Of a stretch of DNA of 64,000 nt, positions 50,591 through 62,710 are shown one piece after another (position 1 is the first letter of the stretch; every line of letters starts with the position of its first letter). Position numbers and translations under genes: made by a program. Source of the DNA: Malurus cyaneus samueli. Lineage: Eukaryota > Chordata > Aves > Passeriformes > Maluridae. The notes under the pieces were generated by a model. It ran no database searches. It saw only the letters and a list, made by a program, of their open reading frames with translations, and was not told the origin of the DNA. The DNA is taken from NCBI GenBank assembly GCA_009741485.1, contig CM019214.1:53027310-53091309 (forward strand), given 5' to 3'.

Positions 50591-51360
50591 GAACAATACA
50601 GAAGATGGAGACCAAACTGATGCTCCAAGGTGATATTTTTTCTATTTCCTGATAAAAGAAGGCAAAACCCAAGGTTGAAAAGGGCTTGTGAGAGCTCATA
50701 TTAAAAACAGACTCTGTTCTGTGAGTGGTATCAAAGGTGACTTGCACCACATTTTTCTTTCTGGATAACAACTGAGATGAGACTAGACTTTTTCTTTGAA
50801 ACAGGATTTAGAAACTTTGTGATTTTCCACTCTAGAAGTCCTAGAAATGTTTCTGTATTTTGTAAAAGAAATCCTGAATTATTGATGAAATATCCTTTTG
50901 GCAATGTTCTTGATGGCTTTTTAAATACTGTTAAAAACCTCTCTGGGGTCAGACTTTTCTTCAGCAAATTAAGGAAAGAAGTAGGCTCATAGTTCTCCTA
51001 ATAAATATACATGGAACTTCTCTTCATGTCTATAAAATCGAATTGTGGGGAAAGATCATCTTTTAAAACATCCAGTTTTTCTCTCTATTGATCCAAAGAA
51101 AATCCTTTACAAATTGGCTGTCATTCTATTGTGATATCCTTAGGTGATAATTTATAAGTAATTCTGGTCGTGTGAGTATTAGAAGAGCAACTACTGTATC
51201 AGCCACTTGTGTGAAAGTTTTTGCACAAAAGGCATTTATAATCTGCGGAACCCATTTACTGCTCTCAATCAAGGATTGCAAGGCAAGGAGCTGCTGCAAA
51301 GTGCTACAGGGCACACAGAGCATGTCTCTGTGGGCAGAGGCAGCCCCATACGGGCATTTC
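50591..51360. other. Gene-free unique DNA
   Basis: This lies between the LTR and the next CR1. Only short frames are present and nothing is recognised. Confidence 0.5.
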
Positions 51361-51628
51361 ATGGAATCTCACAATCATAGGATGATTTGAGTCAGAAGGG
51401 ACATTAAGGATCATCGAATTCCACCCCCTCCCCCCCACCATAGGCAGGTATACCATCCACCAGATCAGATTGCTCAGGGCCCCATCCAACCAGGCTTTGA
51501 ACAGATCCAGGTGTATGGAATCCACAGCTTCTTTGGACAGCCTGCTCCAATGGCTCACTACCTTCAAAGTAAAGAACTTCTTCCTAACATCTAATCTAAA
51601 CTTTACATCTAATCTCTCTGAGGCCCCG
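51361..51628 (-). mobile_element. CR1 LINE, 3' region with ORF2 tail
   Basis: Antisense CR1 begins at its eroded terminal repeat (tcacaatcataggatgattt) and runs through gtcagaagggacattaagga, gggccccatccaaccaggct and aagtaaagaacttcttccta. The minus-strand open frame contains FRLDVRKKFFTLKVVSHWSR and then LSKEAVDS, the CR1 ORF2 C-terminus. The frame happens to stay open beyond the repeat and gives a 184-codon ORF that is not a gene. About 270 bp survive. Confidence 0.95.
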
Positions 51629-52017
51629 TGCTTCCTCACTGGTGCTTGGGCGCTGGGGAGATCAGAAGGGAGACCAGAACGGGGAGAAGAAAGAACCAGC
51701 CACTTGAAACAGAAGCAATCTGAAACCTTAAAAAAGCAAATCAAAGATCTGGGATCATATTTTCTAGATTGAGCAATTGTGTTTACATTGCAGGCCACTA
51801 CTTCCTGTGTTGGGATGAGCCACGGATACAAGTGACGCTTTCTGCTCTCCCTGCACATGTTGAAAGTGCTTTCAAAGTGTTCTTTGACCAGTAAATAAAT
51901 TTGTCAGACCCTCTGCCATTTGGAATGTAAGTGTGGCTTCCCTAATGTAGGGTACCCTAATGTGCCTTCCTTAGCTATCCTGATGTAGCTGCATTTGGGC
52001 TAAAAGGGCAGGATGCA

Positions 52018-52048
52018 GATCCTGAAACTGTAGGATCCTGAAACTGTA
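52018..52048. repeat. 16-bp tandem duplication
   Basis: gatcctgaaactgta is repeated with period 16 and full identity. It lies just after three looser copies of a cctaatgtag-like motif at about 51940-51990. Confidence 0.92.
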
Positions 52049-52827
52049 CCACCCATTTGTTAGACTTTCAGAGCACAGTGTACCAGTCCAGCAGCAGGGG
52101 AGGGGAGATACTGCTTCTGTAATTTCACATTTATGTTGAAGCAGACTGATAAAATCTCAATGGAAAGCAAAAAATGTCATAAGGACCTTCTTGACTTCAC
52201 CAAACATTGTAATCAGCAGCATCCAACAGCTTAAAACTTCCTTTCCTGCTGTCCCCAGATCAACTGCTTCTGCCCAGTTTCTTTGAGGAGCTGACTACAC
52301 TGCAACAGTAAATTTGACCAGATGAATGGGGGAAAATGGAGAATTCCTTCCACACAAAAATTACAATTGAGCACAATTGTGCCACAGAGACAAGGCAGGA
52401 GAGAAAAATACAAACACCATTTTCATATTTCTGTGCACCTAAATATATCACAGCTTTCCTACGAAAATCTCTCGTGAGGAGTTTCTGTTTATTACGGCAG
52501 GAAACTGCACAGTAAGAAATACTGGCTGTAGGCTGCCATCTGCCGGGTTTTGTGATGAAAGGTCACTTGCCAGCGGATTTTGGCAGATTTTGCCTCACCA
52601 CTGTAAACAGTGTGATGAATCCTCATCCCAGGAAGGCTGGAGGCATCCCATTCCCACCAGTGGCAGCTGATTAAATTTCTGGAAGCCAGTGGATTTTCTG
52701 AACCTGATATACTGCTCCCCAGAACACTTTTTAAAGAAACTGCTTTGCACCGATATTGTTTCTGTATTGATAGTAATTTAAAATTTACACACTTCAATGC
52801 TCTTAGTCAGCTTATTAATCTTTCAGC

Positions 52828-52879
52828 CCCACAAACACACAAAAACACACACAGACCATACACATATACACACATATGC
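52828..52879. repeat. Imperfect CA microsatellite
   Basis: A 50-base CA-rich array with AAA and ATAT interruptions. Confidence 0.9.
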
Positions 52880-54289
52880 AATCCTTCTTAAAGTATGCTA
52901 ATAACCAAAGTCAAATTTTTGTGTAACTTCATGTCGTATATTCAACCTGCACATTGTTTTCTTGTAGGATTACAGTTTTATTTTCATCAGCTGACATGCC
53001 CTAAAGGTTCTACATCTGTTTTCCTGGCCTCTTAACATAATTTGATGACTTATTACAGCTCAAAACAATAACATTTTATAGAGCATCAGCGTGTAAGTTA
53101 AATGAACCTGAGCTGATGAGGAGATACTGGTTCTCTTATTTAGCTGACATTTATGCAAACATGTGCAAGACAAGTGCTCATAAAATGTTCTAGAAATAAA
53201 AGCCAGGCTTGTGTGAATCAGTGGCATTTTTGGCTGACTTCAATGTGCTCAAGATTTCAAGCAATATATCTTGGTGTTGGTGCACAAATCCCTCAGCCTG
53301 CAATGAGCTCCACATGATCACAGTGAGCTCAGACTAAAGGCAGTGCCATTAGTTTTGCAATGGAAAGTAAGGGACATGGAGCTCTCTCCATATTGATCAT
53401 ATTCTCAGAAAAATTCTCTAGTGATCATTTCAGTTGTAGTGTGCACCTCCATCTTGTGGTTGTTACATTTCAGAAATAGTATTATTATTACTTCAAGTTT
53501 TCATCTGAATTATTCACCAGCTTTTCAGAAAGTCTCATGAGTCTTGTTACAAACAATGTTAAACTGTTCCAAAAGATACACAGCAGAGTAACTGACTACC
53601 TAATGAACCAATAACACAGTTGAATTTTGCAATAATTGAGCCTCACAATCTCGGCTCTGTAATCAACAGGATATTGTCAAGTTACCTTATATTTACTTAC
53701 TTTTGTGTTCTCTGCAGACCTTTGCAGAATGGATATAATTCCTTATAATGTGAAAGGATCTTTGCTTGCTTTCTTGCTAGTGTGTTCTAACGGATCTCAG
53801 AGGAAAGTAAAGTAATGGTTGATCTTGTTACATATATGCATTTGTAAACCCAGGTTTGAATTTTTATGCACATATTTTGCAGTCTCTCAGAAAGAGAGAA
53901 TAGGCTTTCAACTGAAGTTTTTGGAAACTAAAAGCATTGTGAATTTTTTTGTTGCTTTCAGGGTACACCAAGAGCCTTCAAAAAATTATGCAATCTCTGT
54001 TGGAGTCATCTTCTTAATTCTAGTGTCTCAAATACACCAAATTGATTAAACTTTCTCAATTGATTGAGCTGACAGGAACCTCCTGAAATTCAGCAGAAAA
54101 GGTAAATGCAGAGCCTAGCATGTGGGATGGGATAACCTCATGTGAAAGGGCAGACTAGAGAAGAGCTTTGAAGGAAAGGATCCTGTGATTCAGCTGGAAC
54201 ATTTGAGTATGACCCTCCCATGCACATTTGCAGTACACTGAGGTGTCCTGACTGCATTAGAAGAAGTTAATCCATCAGGTTAAAGGAAA

Positions 54290-54796
54290 AAACTATGTTC
54301 AGCACTTGTGAGACCACATCTGAGATGCTGTGTCCAGTTTTGGGCTCCACAGTAGAAGAAAGACACTGACACAGACAGTGCAATAGAGGCCACCAGGCAG
54401 CTTTGTGTCCGGATCATACGATGTAGGAGATCGTAGCAGGTCTGGGTCTGCTCAGCCTGCAAAAGGGAAGGCTCTTGGTGGGGGTATCTTGCTGCTGGGA
54501 GCAATATCAGATAAGAAGGTGTAGATAAAGTTAAATCAGATTCTTCTAGCAGGTGCATGATTGTCAATGAAGAGGCAGTAAGCAGAAATTGTAGCACAGA
54601 AAAACGTGAATAACTCTTTAAAAAAGAGTTTTTCACTGTGAGAGTGCTCAAACATTGGAACAAGTTCTCCCAGGAGGCTGTGGGATCTTCATCTGTAGAA
54701 ATATTTAAAAGATAGCTGGATGTGGCTCTGAGCAAATCCTGATGCTGGCTTTGAGCAGGGGAGTTGGAAGAGACATGTCCAGAAGGGGCCTCCTGG
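54290..54796 (+). mobile_element. CR1 LINE, 3' region, plus strand
   Basis: Sense-strand CR1, about 500 bp and the longest copy here. In order it reads gtgagaccacatctgagatg, ctgtgtccagttttgggctcc, agaaagacactga, then tttttcactgtgagagtgct, acattggaacaagttctccc, aggaggctgtgggatcttca and finally gagttggaagagacatgtcc. These match the CR1 path from the late RT region through the ORF2 tail to the 3' UTR. The terminal ATTCTATG repeat is missing. Frameshifts and stops break the frame. A 192-codon open frame on the opposite strand is a shadow of this repeat. Confidence 0.87.
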
Positions 54797-56064
54797 CCTG
54801 TCAGATCCTCTTCTTTACCTTCTGAAGACTTTTCTTGTTCATGCAGCAGCAAGAACATGATACAGGAATTCTCTGTTGGCTCTCAGGCACTTCAGCAGAA
54901 AAGAAGAAACAGCCCATGACACTGTGACAGAATATTCTCTCAAAGCTGTCCAGGGCATCAGTTCTATGTGCACGCAATGAGACAATTCCTACCAAAGCAC
55001 CATTATAAAATGTTTCTTTCTCCTTTCTGTGTTGGGCAAACAGCCATCTTCCTGATATTTAGATGCTGTTCTTTGATATCATCTGTAAATGGGTTTGCCA
55101 GCCTAACAGCACAACAACAATGAGCTGTCACATTAGCAGACAGAACAAACAGCTAGTTATTTTCCAGGTAATGGAAAGCAATTAAGAAACTCCCTTGTCA
55201 CTCCAATTGGTATGGTCTGTTGCTAATAAGACGCAAATCTCACCTTAAATCAGCAAGCAGACAGGTTATTTCTAAGTAGAACATCCTCATTAACAACTCT
55301 GGAGGCATGCTTTATAAAAAACAGCAGGTATCACTGAGTCTGGTCTGTGCTGCAATTAGGCTGGTTTAAAGAGCCATTTCCCTTTCCTGGCCCATGAAAA
55401 TGTTAGGAAATTAATTTTTGGCAGCCTACTAAGTTCTGTCCTTCAAGTCTGAAGGAGAGGAGAATTTGAGGGGCATTTGTGAGTACTTTTGTCTTTAAAA
55501 AACAAAGTTGCAAATTATAGTTACCAGTATTGCTGTCAGGTTAAACAAAAAGCCATCCTCAGACATGTGGCAGTATTGCATGCAAAAAAGGTACTAATAT
55601 AAGAACAAATGTTATTATAAAGTAATTCCTATATTCAAATATCTAAGTTTTTACTAATTTCCTTTTAATACAGCTAATGGAAATACTAAGTAAAATACCT
55701 CACATCTGTTGTCATGATAAATCAAATTCCAGTTCTATTTGGAACATCTTTGGCATCTTCAGACTGTTAAACTGAGCATCTCACCTGACAGTCAATAGAT
55801 TAAATGTAAATGTTTTAAACTCTGACATATCCGACATCATTTGTTCTTGCTATGGAAACTCCATTGGTGCTGCTCTCCACTGGATAAAACAGATTTTAGG
55901 ATGATCTCTGTCGGCAAAAAATCATGGATTATGGATATCGGATGAGATTTATTTTATTTGATTTCCTAGAATGCAAAATTAAGGATTATAATTTAAAATT
56001 GGTTGCCAGTTGAGAAGAACATATGAAATTGAGTATCAATGCCTGAAATAGTCACATGTAATGA

Positions 56065-56098
56065 TAGCACCATGAATAATGTAGCACTATGAATTATG
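56065..56098. repeat. 17-bp tandem duplication
   Basis: tagcaccatgaataatg is followed by tagcactatgaattatg. There are two adjacent copies with two mismatches. Confidence 0.88.
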
Positions 56099-56636
56099 AA
56101 TGAGTGATGAGGATTGCTAATCATATTTGGAGTTTCTTAAATGTAAGTTTGACTTCATTGGGTCTGAAATTGCAGGAAAGCAGTAAAGTTTATGGAGCAT
56201 GAAGTGTCACAGTTTCTGGTTGCATATACAGGCTTCAAAGGCTATTACAAGTGCTTTCTGATAGCCTTTATCTATAAAAAATGTTGACTCCTCTGTGGAG
56301 AAATACAGAACCTGGGTCTTACCTTTGGAGTATTTCTTACTCAAGTAGTAAAGACAGATACTTATCTCAGGCAGCTGTTCTGTTTTTATTTCATAGCATC
56401 TAAGTCTTGCATTGATTGTTGGCTGTCATCTCAAGTAACTATTTCTTACAAATATTTGAGTTCTATATATACACAGAGAGGCAATAGGTGACACCAGAGC
56501 CACTATTTTTAATTTATTGTAAGCTTTTCAAATTTTACTAGAGTTCAATCCTGTAAAAATGTCTCTGGTGTTTAACTTTCTACTGATCTCTCAGCTTTTT
56601 ATGCCATCAATTCTTTGTCCTGGAAGCAAAGGAAAT

Positions 56637-56661
56637 AAAAAAAAAAAAAAAAAAAAAAAAA
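56637..56661. repeat. A25 homopolymer
   Basis: Twenty-five A residues after ggaaat, so that aataaa sits at the start of the run. No processed mRNA or LINE is recognised upstream, so it is treated as simple sequence. Confidence 0.96.
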
Positions 56662-58701
56662 GCATCTAGACAGGACAGAAGAAACCTTGTGAAAGGAGAA
56701 AGTCTTGTATGTGAGCAAGACATCTGGTAGCAAACACTACTTTGATCTCCTGAGGGAGAGGGTCTTTTCCATGAATTATGAATGGCAGGAGTGAAAGAAA
56801 AGCAGCACAGTCCTTTGATGCTTTGCCATGCACAACTGCTGGTCTGGGTGTTGATAAAAGTCACCCTCTCCGAACATGTTGGGCTGCTGGTCCCGTGGTT
56901 TTGGATTTAGAGCCCTGTTGGGCATTGCTGTGTTCAGATGCTGCTCTCATATCCATGACATATGGGAACTTGCCTGCTTTAAAGGATGGGATATTTATAT
57001 GGAATGTTTTGAGTGGCTGTGTGCTTATCCACTGTCTTATTTCTCTGATGTCCTTTGACACAGGTGCAGATCTTTTTGTCATCCCAAGTTTATTTCTCTG
57101 GTGCTGTAGAGCTCCTCCACATGCCATAGTTACCTTAGGGGAGAAAACAACCTGTCAGCACCACTGCAGGAAGCTTGTTGCCAGAGAATGGGCAACTCTG
57201 CTTCCCTTCATCATAAGGACCCAAGACATTTTACTTACATTCACTGTGTTAAAACCAAGGTGGGACAGTCACTTCGAACAGCAGAAGGCAGAAGGACAGT
57301 TCAGGAGATGCATGACAGGACATGGTGCATAAAATCCATGGATGCATCTGGTAAATACCAGGAATTCTGATTCTAGTACACAAAGACTTCGATATTTAAC
57401 TGAAAGGGAAAAAAAAAGAAAAAAAAACCCCAGAAAACTGAAGTTCAGCATTGCAACCATGATATTTTGTCATAAACAAAGTGGCAAATAAGGGAAGTGG
57501 CAGTTTCCCAAGGGTATCTAAAACCAAGATTTCTCAGTGTTGTGTCTTTTTAGGAGAAGCATAAAATACTTAGGCACTTCAAAGGTAATGTAACACGGAG
57601 GAGCAAGACATGAATATTAATGTTAGGCAAATAGAAACATGATTTCAAAAACTGAAGTCAGACAGATCAATTAAAGGGAGTGAGATAAAGAAGGGGGAAA
57701 AAAAAAAACAAAAACAACCCACCAAGCAGTGCTTTTAGGTAAATTAGTTTGCATATCTGATTTTCTCCCTCTGTCCCTATAGCAAATACTTCGTAAATTC
57801 TGCCACTTTGGTGACTTCTCCTTACTGCTCCTTGGCCTTTTTCAACATTCCCACTTCTCACAGTTCATGCAAATCATATCAACAGTCTAACTGTCTTTAC
57901 ATCCAGGCAGAGTCAACATCCTTGCCCTTTGCTCTGACTATTTTCTTACTTACCTCTGAACTCTTGTTCTGATCTGCCACTTACAGATCAAGTCATGCAC
58001 CTTTCTTTTCAGTCTAATTTATGGTGCTTTAAAATTCCTCCTCCTGATTTTCTACATCTTCTTCATCAGGGATGACCAATCAACAGTGACCTCTGAGCTG
58101 GGTCAATCTCTGCAGCTAAAATACTCTACACACTGATCTATGCTCTTGAGAGCAACACCAACTAAACACAGTATGGAAGACACTGGGTATTTTGGATTTT
58201 TTTTTTTTTAATTGTAATTGTCTTTTTATTTTTGTTTTTCCCCAAGACAGAAAGCATTTTTGCCAGAGGGGCAGGAAACTTTTTTGCTCATATGGAAACT
58301 ATCACTTTAACACTAGCATTGCAAGCAAATTGCAATGTGTGGTTTGCCCCAGAAAGCTGACAGAGTGAATAAAAGAAATTGAAGATGTGGATTTCCCCAC
58401 AGCATTCAAAGTGATAAAAGTGATGGACTTAATTCTCACCAAGAGAGAAGAAGGTCAGACTGCTCTACAGAAACCTATTAAGGCCATCAGGAGAAGCTCT
58501 GAGATCAATAGATATTTAGAGGGTAGCCACAGTATGAGATAAATGTTTTTTGGAAGAGGAAAAACTTTTAAGGAAGAATGTAGGTACTAGCAGAAAACCA
58601 AAGCTTAAACAACAGGGAAAAAAATGTAACCCCAAAAAACAGGGTAAATGTGCTTGTGGCCCCTTGAAAATATTTGCCCAAAACAGTGGGAGTTTTGGCT
58701 A

Positions 58702-58733
58702 TGTGCACACTTTTTGCTGTGTGCACACTTTTT
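58702..58733. repeat. 18-bp direct repeat
   Basis: tgtgcacacttttt occurs twice with period 18. Confidence 0.88.
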
Positions 58734-61700
58734 CTGTTTTCCTATTAAGCACACAGCTGAAAACATTTTTTAAACTTATTTACAGAACTGTAATTGGAAA
58801 AATAGGATTTTCTAACATACATTTTAACAGTATCATTTGTTCATGCAAATAATGACATAAAGACAACAATACAAAAATGCAAGTTAGGCAGACTATTTTA
58901 CCTCTTCGTTGCTTACCAAATATGCTTATCTCCATATGTGCCAGTTCATTAAAACTGGCTCTTTCTTGTAAGCAACAAAATTGTACCAGTATGGAAACAA
59001 CAGGTTGACCTTTCAGTCCTGGTGTAATCATAACCTTACTTATTCCATTAAGGTAGAAAAACTGCCTCAGGGACAATGCCTGCAAATGAATCAGTGGGGG
59101 ATTTTTTGTCTTTTATAGCTGTCAGGAAACGTACTGGGATTCTGTATGTGCTGGAAAAGAAAGTTCATGCTTCCATGAGAAAAAAAAAAAACCAAAAAAC
59201 TATGAAAGCTCTCCCAGTAAAACAAGAAAGTGAGGCAGTATCTGGAATGAGCACAAAGCAAGAGCACCCGCCAAGTGTGAACTGGGACCTACATAAAACC
59301 GATTAGGAAAAGAAATTCTAAACCTTTGAAACAGCTCCAGCCAGCTTGAAATAAACTGGACTGCTATTCCAGTAATAATACTCCTAAATAAATTGTTACA
59401 ATTCCAACAAGCAAAGCAATCAGACCTTCTTTTCTCCGCTGAAACCATATATACTGATTCCCTTTTATCTGCCTATCACAATGCCCTCCTCTGAGCCACT
59501 ATAATTCATCCTCTAGGATTGAACTCTCCCAATAAAATTTCAATTCATAAACAGATCCTTTGGTAGCACAACACATTGCCTGAGAGTTTTTATTTGAGAT
59601 GAATGTTAAAGGCAAATATATATAGAAACAATACCAACAGTCGGCCAAGGTCTTCAAGACCTTTTCTCCTCAGTAACAAAAGTCTTAGAAACAACACCTT
59701 AACTTGTTCATCTGTTCTGCCCTGTAGGGAAATCTTTATAGTTAAATATAGAAAAGAAAATTAGCTTATAACTCTGTTAAAATAATAAGCATTGTTTTTG
59801 CAAATAAACTGCAAAGATCAACAAAAGCTGCATGCTGTCTTGTGATGTGCTGCCAATACATTAACAAAGATCTCCAACAAAAAAAAAGGTCTTTCCTCTG
59901 CTCATGTAGATCTTGATACAACAAGCAAGTTGTAAAAATCTTTCACTTTAACCCCAAAAATTCTCTATTAGACTTGCAGAAAATATGGGAAGACCAAAAG
60001 AGGAACAATCATTTATAATTAGTTTTTGCTGGTGATTTTTGTTTTATGTTCTGAAAAGCAGATCAGTAGAAAGTCAAAGAAATAACACCTGTGGACAAGA
60101 ACAGGAATAATAATCCAAGGCATAGATAGGACAGATTAGGGGTAGGTGCTTGTCTCAATCTTCTCATGCCAGGTACACAGAGAATGCAGGTTTAGCTGAA
60201 ATTCAGACCAGGAAGTTTTAAGCAGTCATTCTTCACGTCTCAAAGATTCTTGATTCACCAGTACTGTCTGGAAGAGTGGACTCTCATAGTAGGGACTTCC
60301 TGAGAGCTATCATGAGTAGCTACGAATAGCTATAATTTGACATGAACTTAATTGGAAAATAAAAGAAGCCAGAACCTAGGCAGAATTTAGGCTCCCTAAG
60401 TTCAAACTTTCAGTTTTCAAGTCTCTGCTTATCTGATGCCTAATCTTGGGAACATCACTGTTTTCACAGTGAGAGTTTCTCAGCTATTGACCAATGTACA
60501 GCATCACTCAGAGTCTAGAAATTAGTTTTTCCCTACCGGTATCTAATCATAATTTCCAGTCAGTAAGTGTACACCAAAAACAACTGTCATAAATCCACAG
60601 GTATGATACACAGGGGCAATAACTCTATTTTAAAATACCACTGTTGCTACATTCTGTCCTCAGATTCTATTCTAAATTTCTCACTAGTTAAGTCATGTAT
60701 CAAAGGAAAGAGAGATTGAGGTTTATTTCCTATGTATTCTTGAGATTGCCTTAATTGGAATCAGAGGCTCTCCTAGCTGCCAGGGAGTACATAGAGGCAA
60801 AGACCTTGCAAGAACATGTAGTACCATGTAGAACATTTTGTTCCCATTCTTTCATGTTTCTATTTGTTCTCATTCTTAATCAGATTGATTAAAACCAATA
60901 CTTTGAGCTTTTTGCCCAGCTTATTTCAAGATTCATTGCTTCAGAGACAGAGCACAAAGACCATAAGAACTATCCTGTAATTCCTGCCCCATGGGTTGTT
61001 TAATGAGTGACTTCATTGTCACTTTAAAAAAGGACAAGGTTTCTATGTCCGAAGACACCTCAGGTGAAAATGCATTGGGTCCAGATATATCTATTGCTTT
61101 GTCTTTACTCATTTGTTTCTTTCAGAGACACCTAAAGGATGGTCTCCACTTTGATACCCTGTGATCTGAGAGCACTCCTGGTTGTTCCTGTTGAGAATTT
61201 GTCTGAAAACTCTGGCTTACCACAGTTCAGTCTGACTTAGTTCATAGGCAAAGCATTACTCAGTAATATTGTGCATGTGTCTTGATAATGTGATTAAGTA
61301 GTGGCTTAGAGAGAGCTACAGGACTTTCTCCAGATAAGAAGCAAGGCCATTACTCTTTCTTTGTCCTGGAGCTGGTGGAGCAGACCACTAGCATTGAACA
61401 TCACTAAACTGCAGTCACATGAAGACATATAACCACTGAAAACAAAATCAAAATGCTTCAAGAGTACAATACATGTAATTTCTCTGTGCTCACCAAACAT
61501 TTCAAAACTCATCAAATATAAACCTTTTAGATTCCTTTGTCATCATTGATAAGCAATTATGAATCTTTTGCTTACAGATGAGATACTATTTGAGATCATG
61601 AGATTCCTGGAGATTCTTTTTCAAATAATTGAAGAAACATGCATATTTGAGACATGTTGGAGCTGTGAACAGCATAATTCAAAAGTAATGATCAGTGTGG

Positions 61701-62128
61701 CCTTCAAACAGCTCAGTGTGATCATTTAAAGTGCTCAGGATGTAGAGAACAGGTTTTTTTTCAGTATATCTTCAACTGGAAGACCTGCATAAAGATATCC
61801 TATTACCCTTTGTTCAGAGCAACATTTTTCTCCAGCTCTTGTCCTTACAATTTTGACTGTCTTATTGACTCAGCCCTATTTGTCCTTTTAGACACAAGCT
61901 CAGCAAGCTGGCAGACCTAGTTAGCCAGGAGAATCCATTAGCTTAAAGAAATTCTAACAGTTAATATTTATTTTGTGCGTTCAGGGTAGATTTCTTTGTG
62001 TGGTTTCCCAAGAATGGAGTGAAAAAAAACAAATCCAGGGAATTTGTAATGGGTTGGCTGTGGAAACCAAGGGCACTCTTCAAATTGCTTTGCACCTGCA
62101 GTCCCCATTTCATTTCAGCCTCTGCTGA

Positions 62129-62146
62129 TTTTTTTTTTTTTTTTTT
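62129..62146. repeat. T18 homopolymer
   Basis: Eighteen consecutive T residues. Simple sequence. Confidence 0.97.
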
Positions 62147-62689
62147 ACAGCACAGCAAGAAGTTTATAGCTTTCTGACAAAGACAGAAAGATAAAGAAAG
62201 GAAAACAGAAAGGTGTCAGTTGTATTCCTGGGGCTCTGATAATCATAAAAGGATGTCCCATTTAACTGGTTCTGCTTTGGATTATTGGATCAAATCCACC
62301 TTTTATGTGTCGAATTATTACAGTAGAGTTTTAGGCTTTCATGTGGGAGATTCGTTACTGCTCTGTTTGTGTGAGAGAGAAGTATTTCTGTGCTGTTTCG
62401 GGGGAATAAAATGGGTTAAAGCTCAGCAGGCCCTGGAAGTGTGTCTCTTTCATGGGAGCAGGATGCTATGATATGCAAAAACACCCAGCTCCATGAAACT
62501 CAAGCAATTACCCAGGACCCACAAGAGGTTCACCACAGGAGGGTATTGCTGATCCAGCTGACATGGGGTACTGGGATCTGCAGGCATAGAGACCAGAGGA
62601 GCTCTGGGACACCCTCTCACTGCCCAGGGATTCTGGATGCACAGGTCAGGGGACATATGGCAGCAACTCACAGCCCAGCTGATCTCACA

Positions 62690-62710
62690 GCTCCTGCATA
62701 TTGCAGGAGC
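62690..62710. repeat. GC-rich 9-bp hairpin
   Basis: gctcctgca and tgcaggagc are exact reverse complements separated by the loop tat. There is no T-run after it and no known RNA family is recognised. Confidence 0.85.

Larger units (their letters stand above)
51629..54289. other. Gene-free DNA with simple repeats
   Basis: Nothing coding is recognised. It contains a 16-bp tandem duplication at 52018 and a CA-rich microsatellite at 52828. Confidence 0.5.

Noticed and set aside
51304..51858. 184-codon minus-strand open frame
   Set aside because: Its middle is the CR1 ORF2 C-terminus (FRLDVRKKFF...). The remainder is read-through into unrelated flanking DNA, so it is a repeat by-product and not a gene.
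54612..54630. aactcttt/aaagagtt hairpin
   Set aside because: It is AT-rich, short and inside a CR1 copy. It reflects LINE sequence divergence and is not a terminator or RNA gene.
54280..54858. 192-codon minus-strand open frame, the longest in the window
   Set aside because: It runs antisense to a plus-strand CR1 copy over almost its whole length.
56778..57332. 184-codon plus-strand open frame
   Set aside because: The peptide resembles nothing I know. There is no clear promoter, splice or poly(A) context, and overlapping frames on both strands are also open, which suggests chance.
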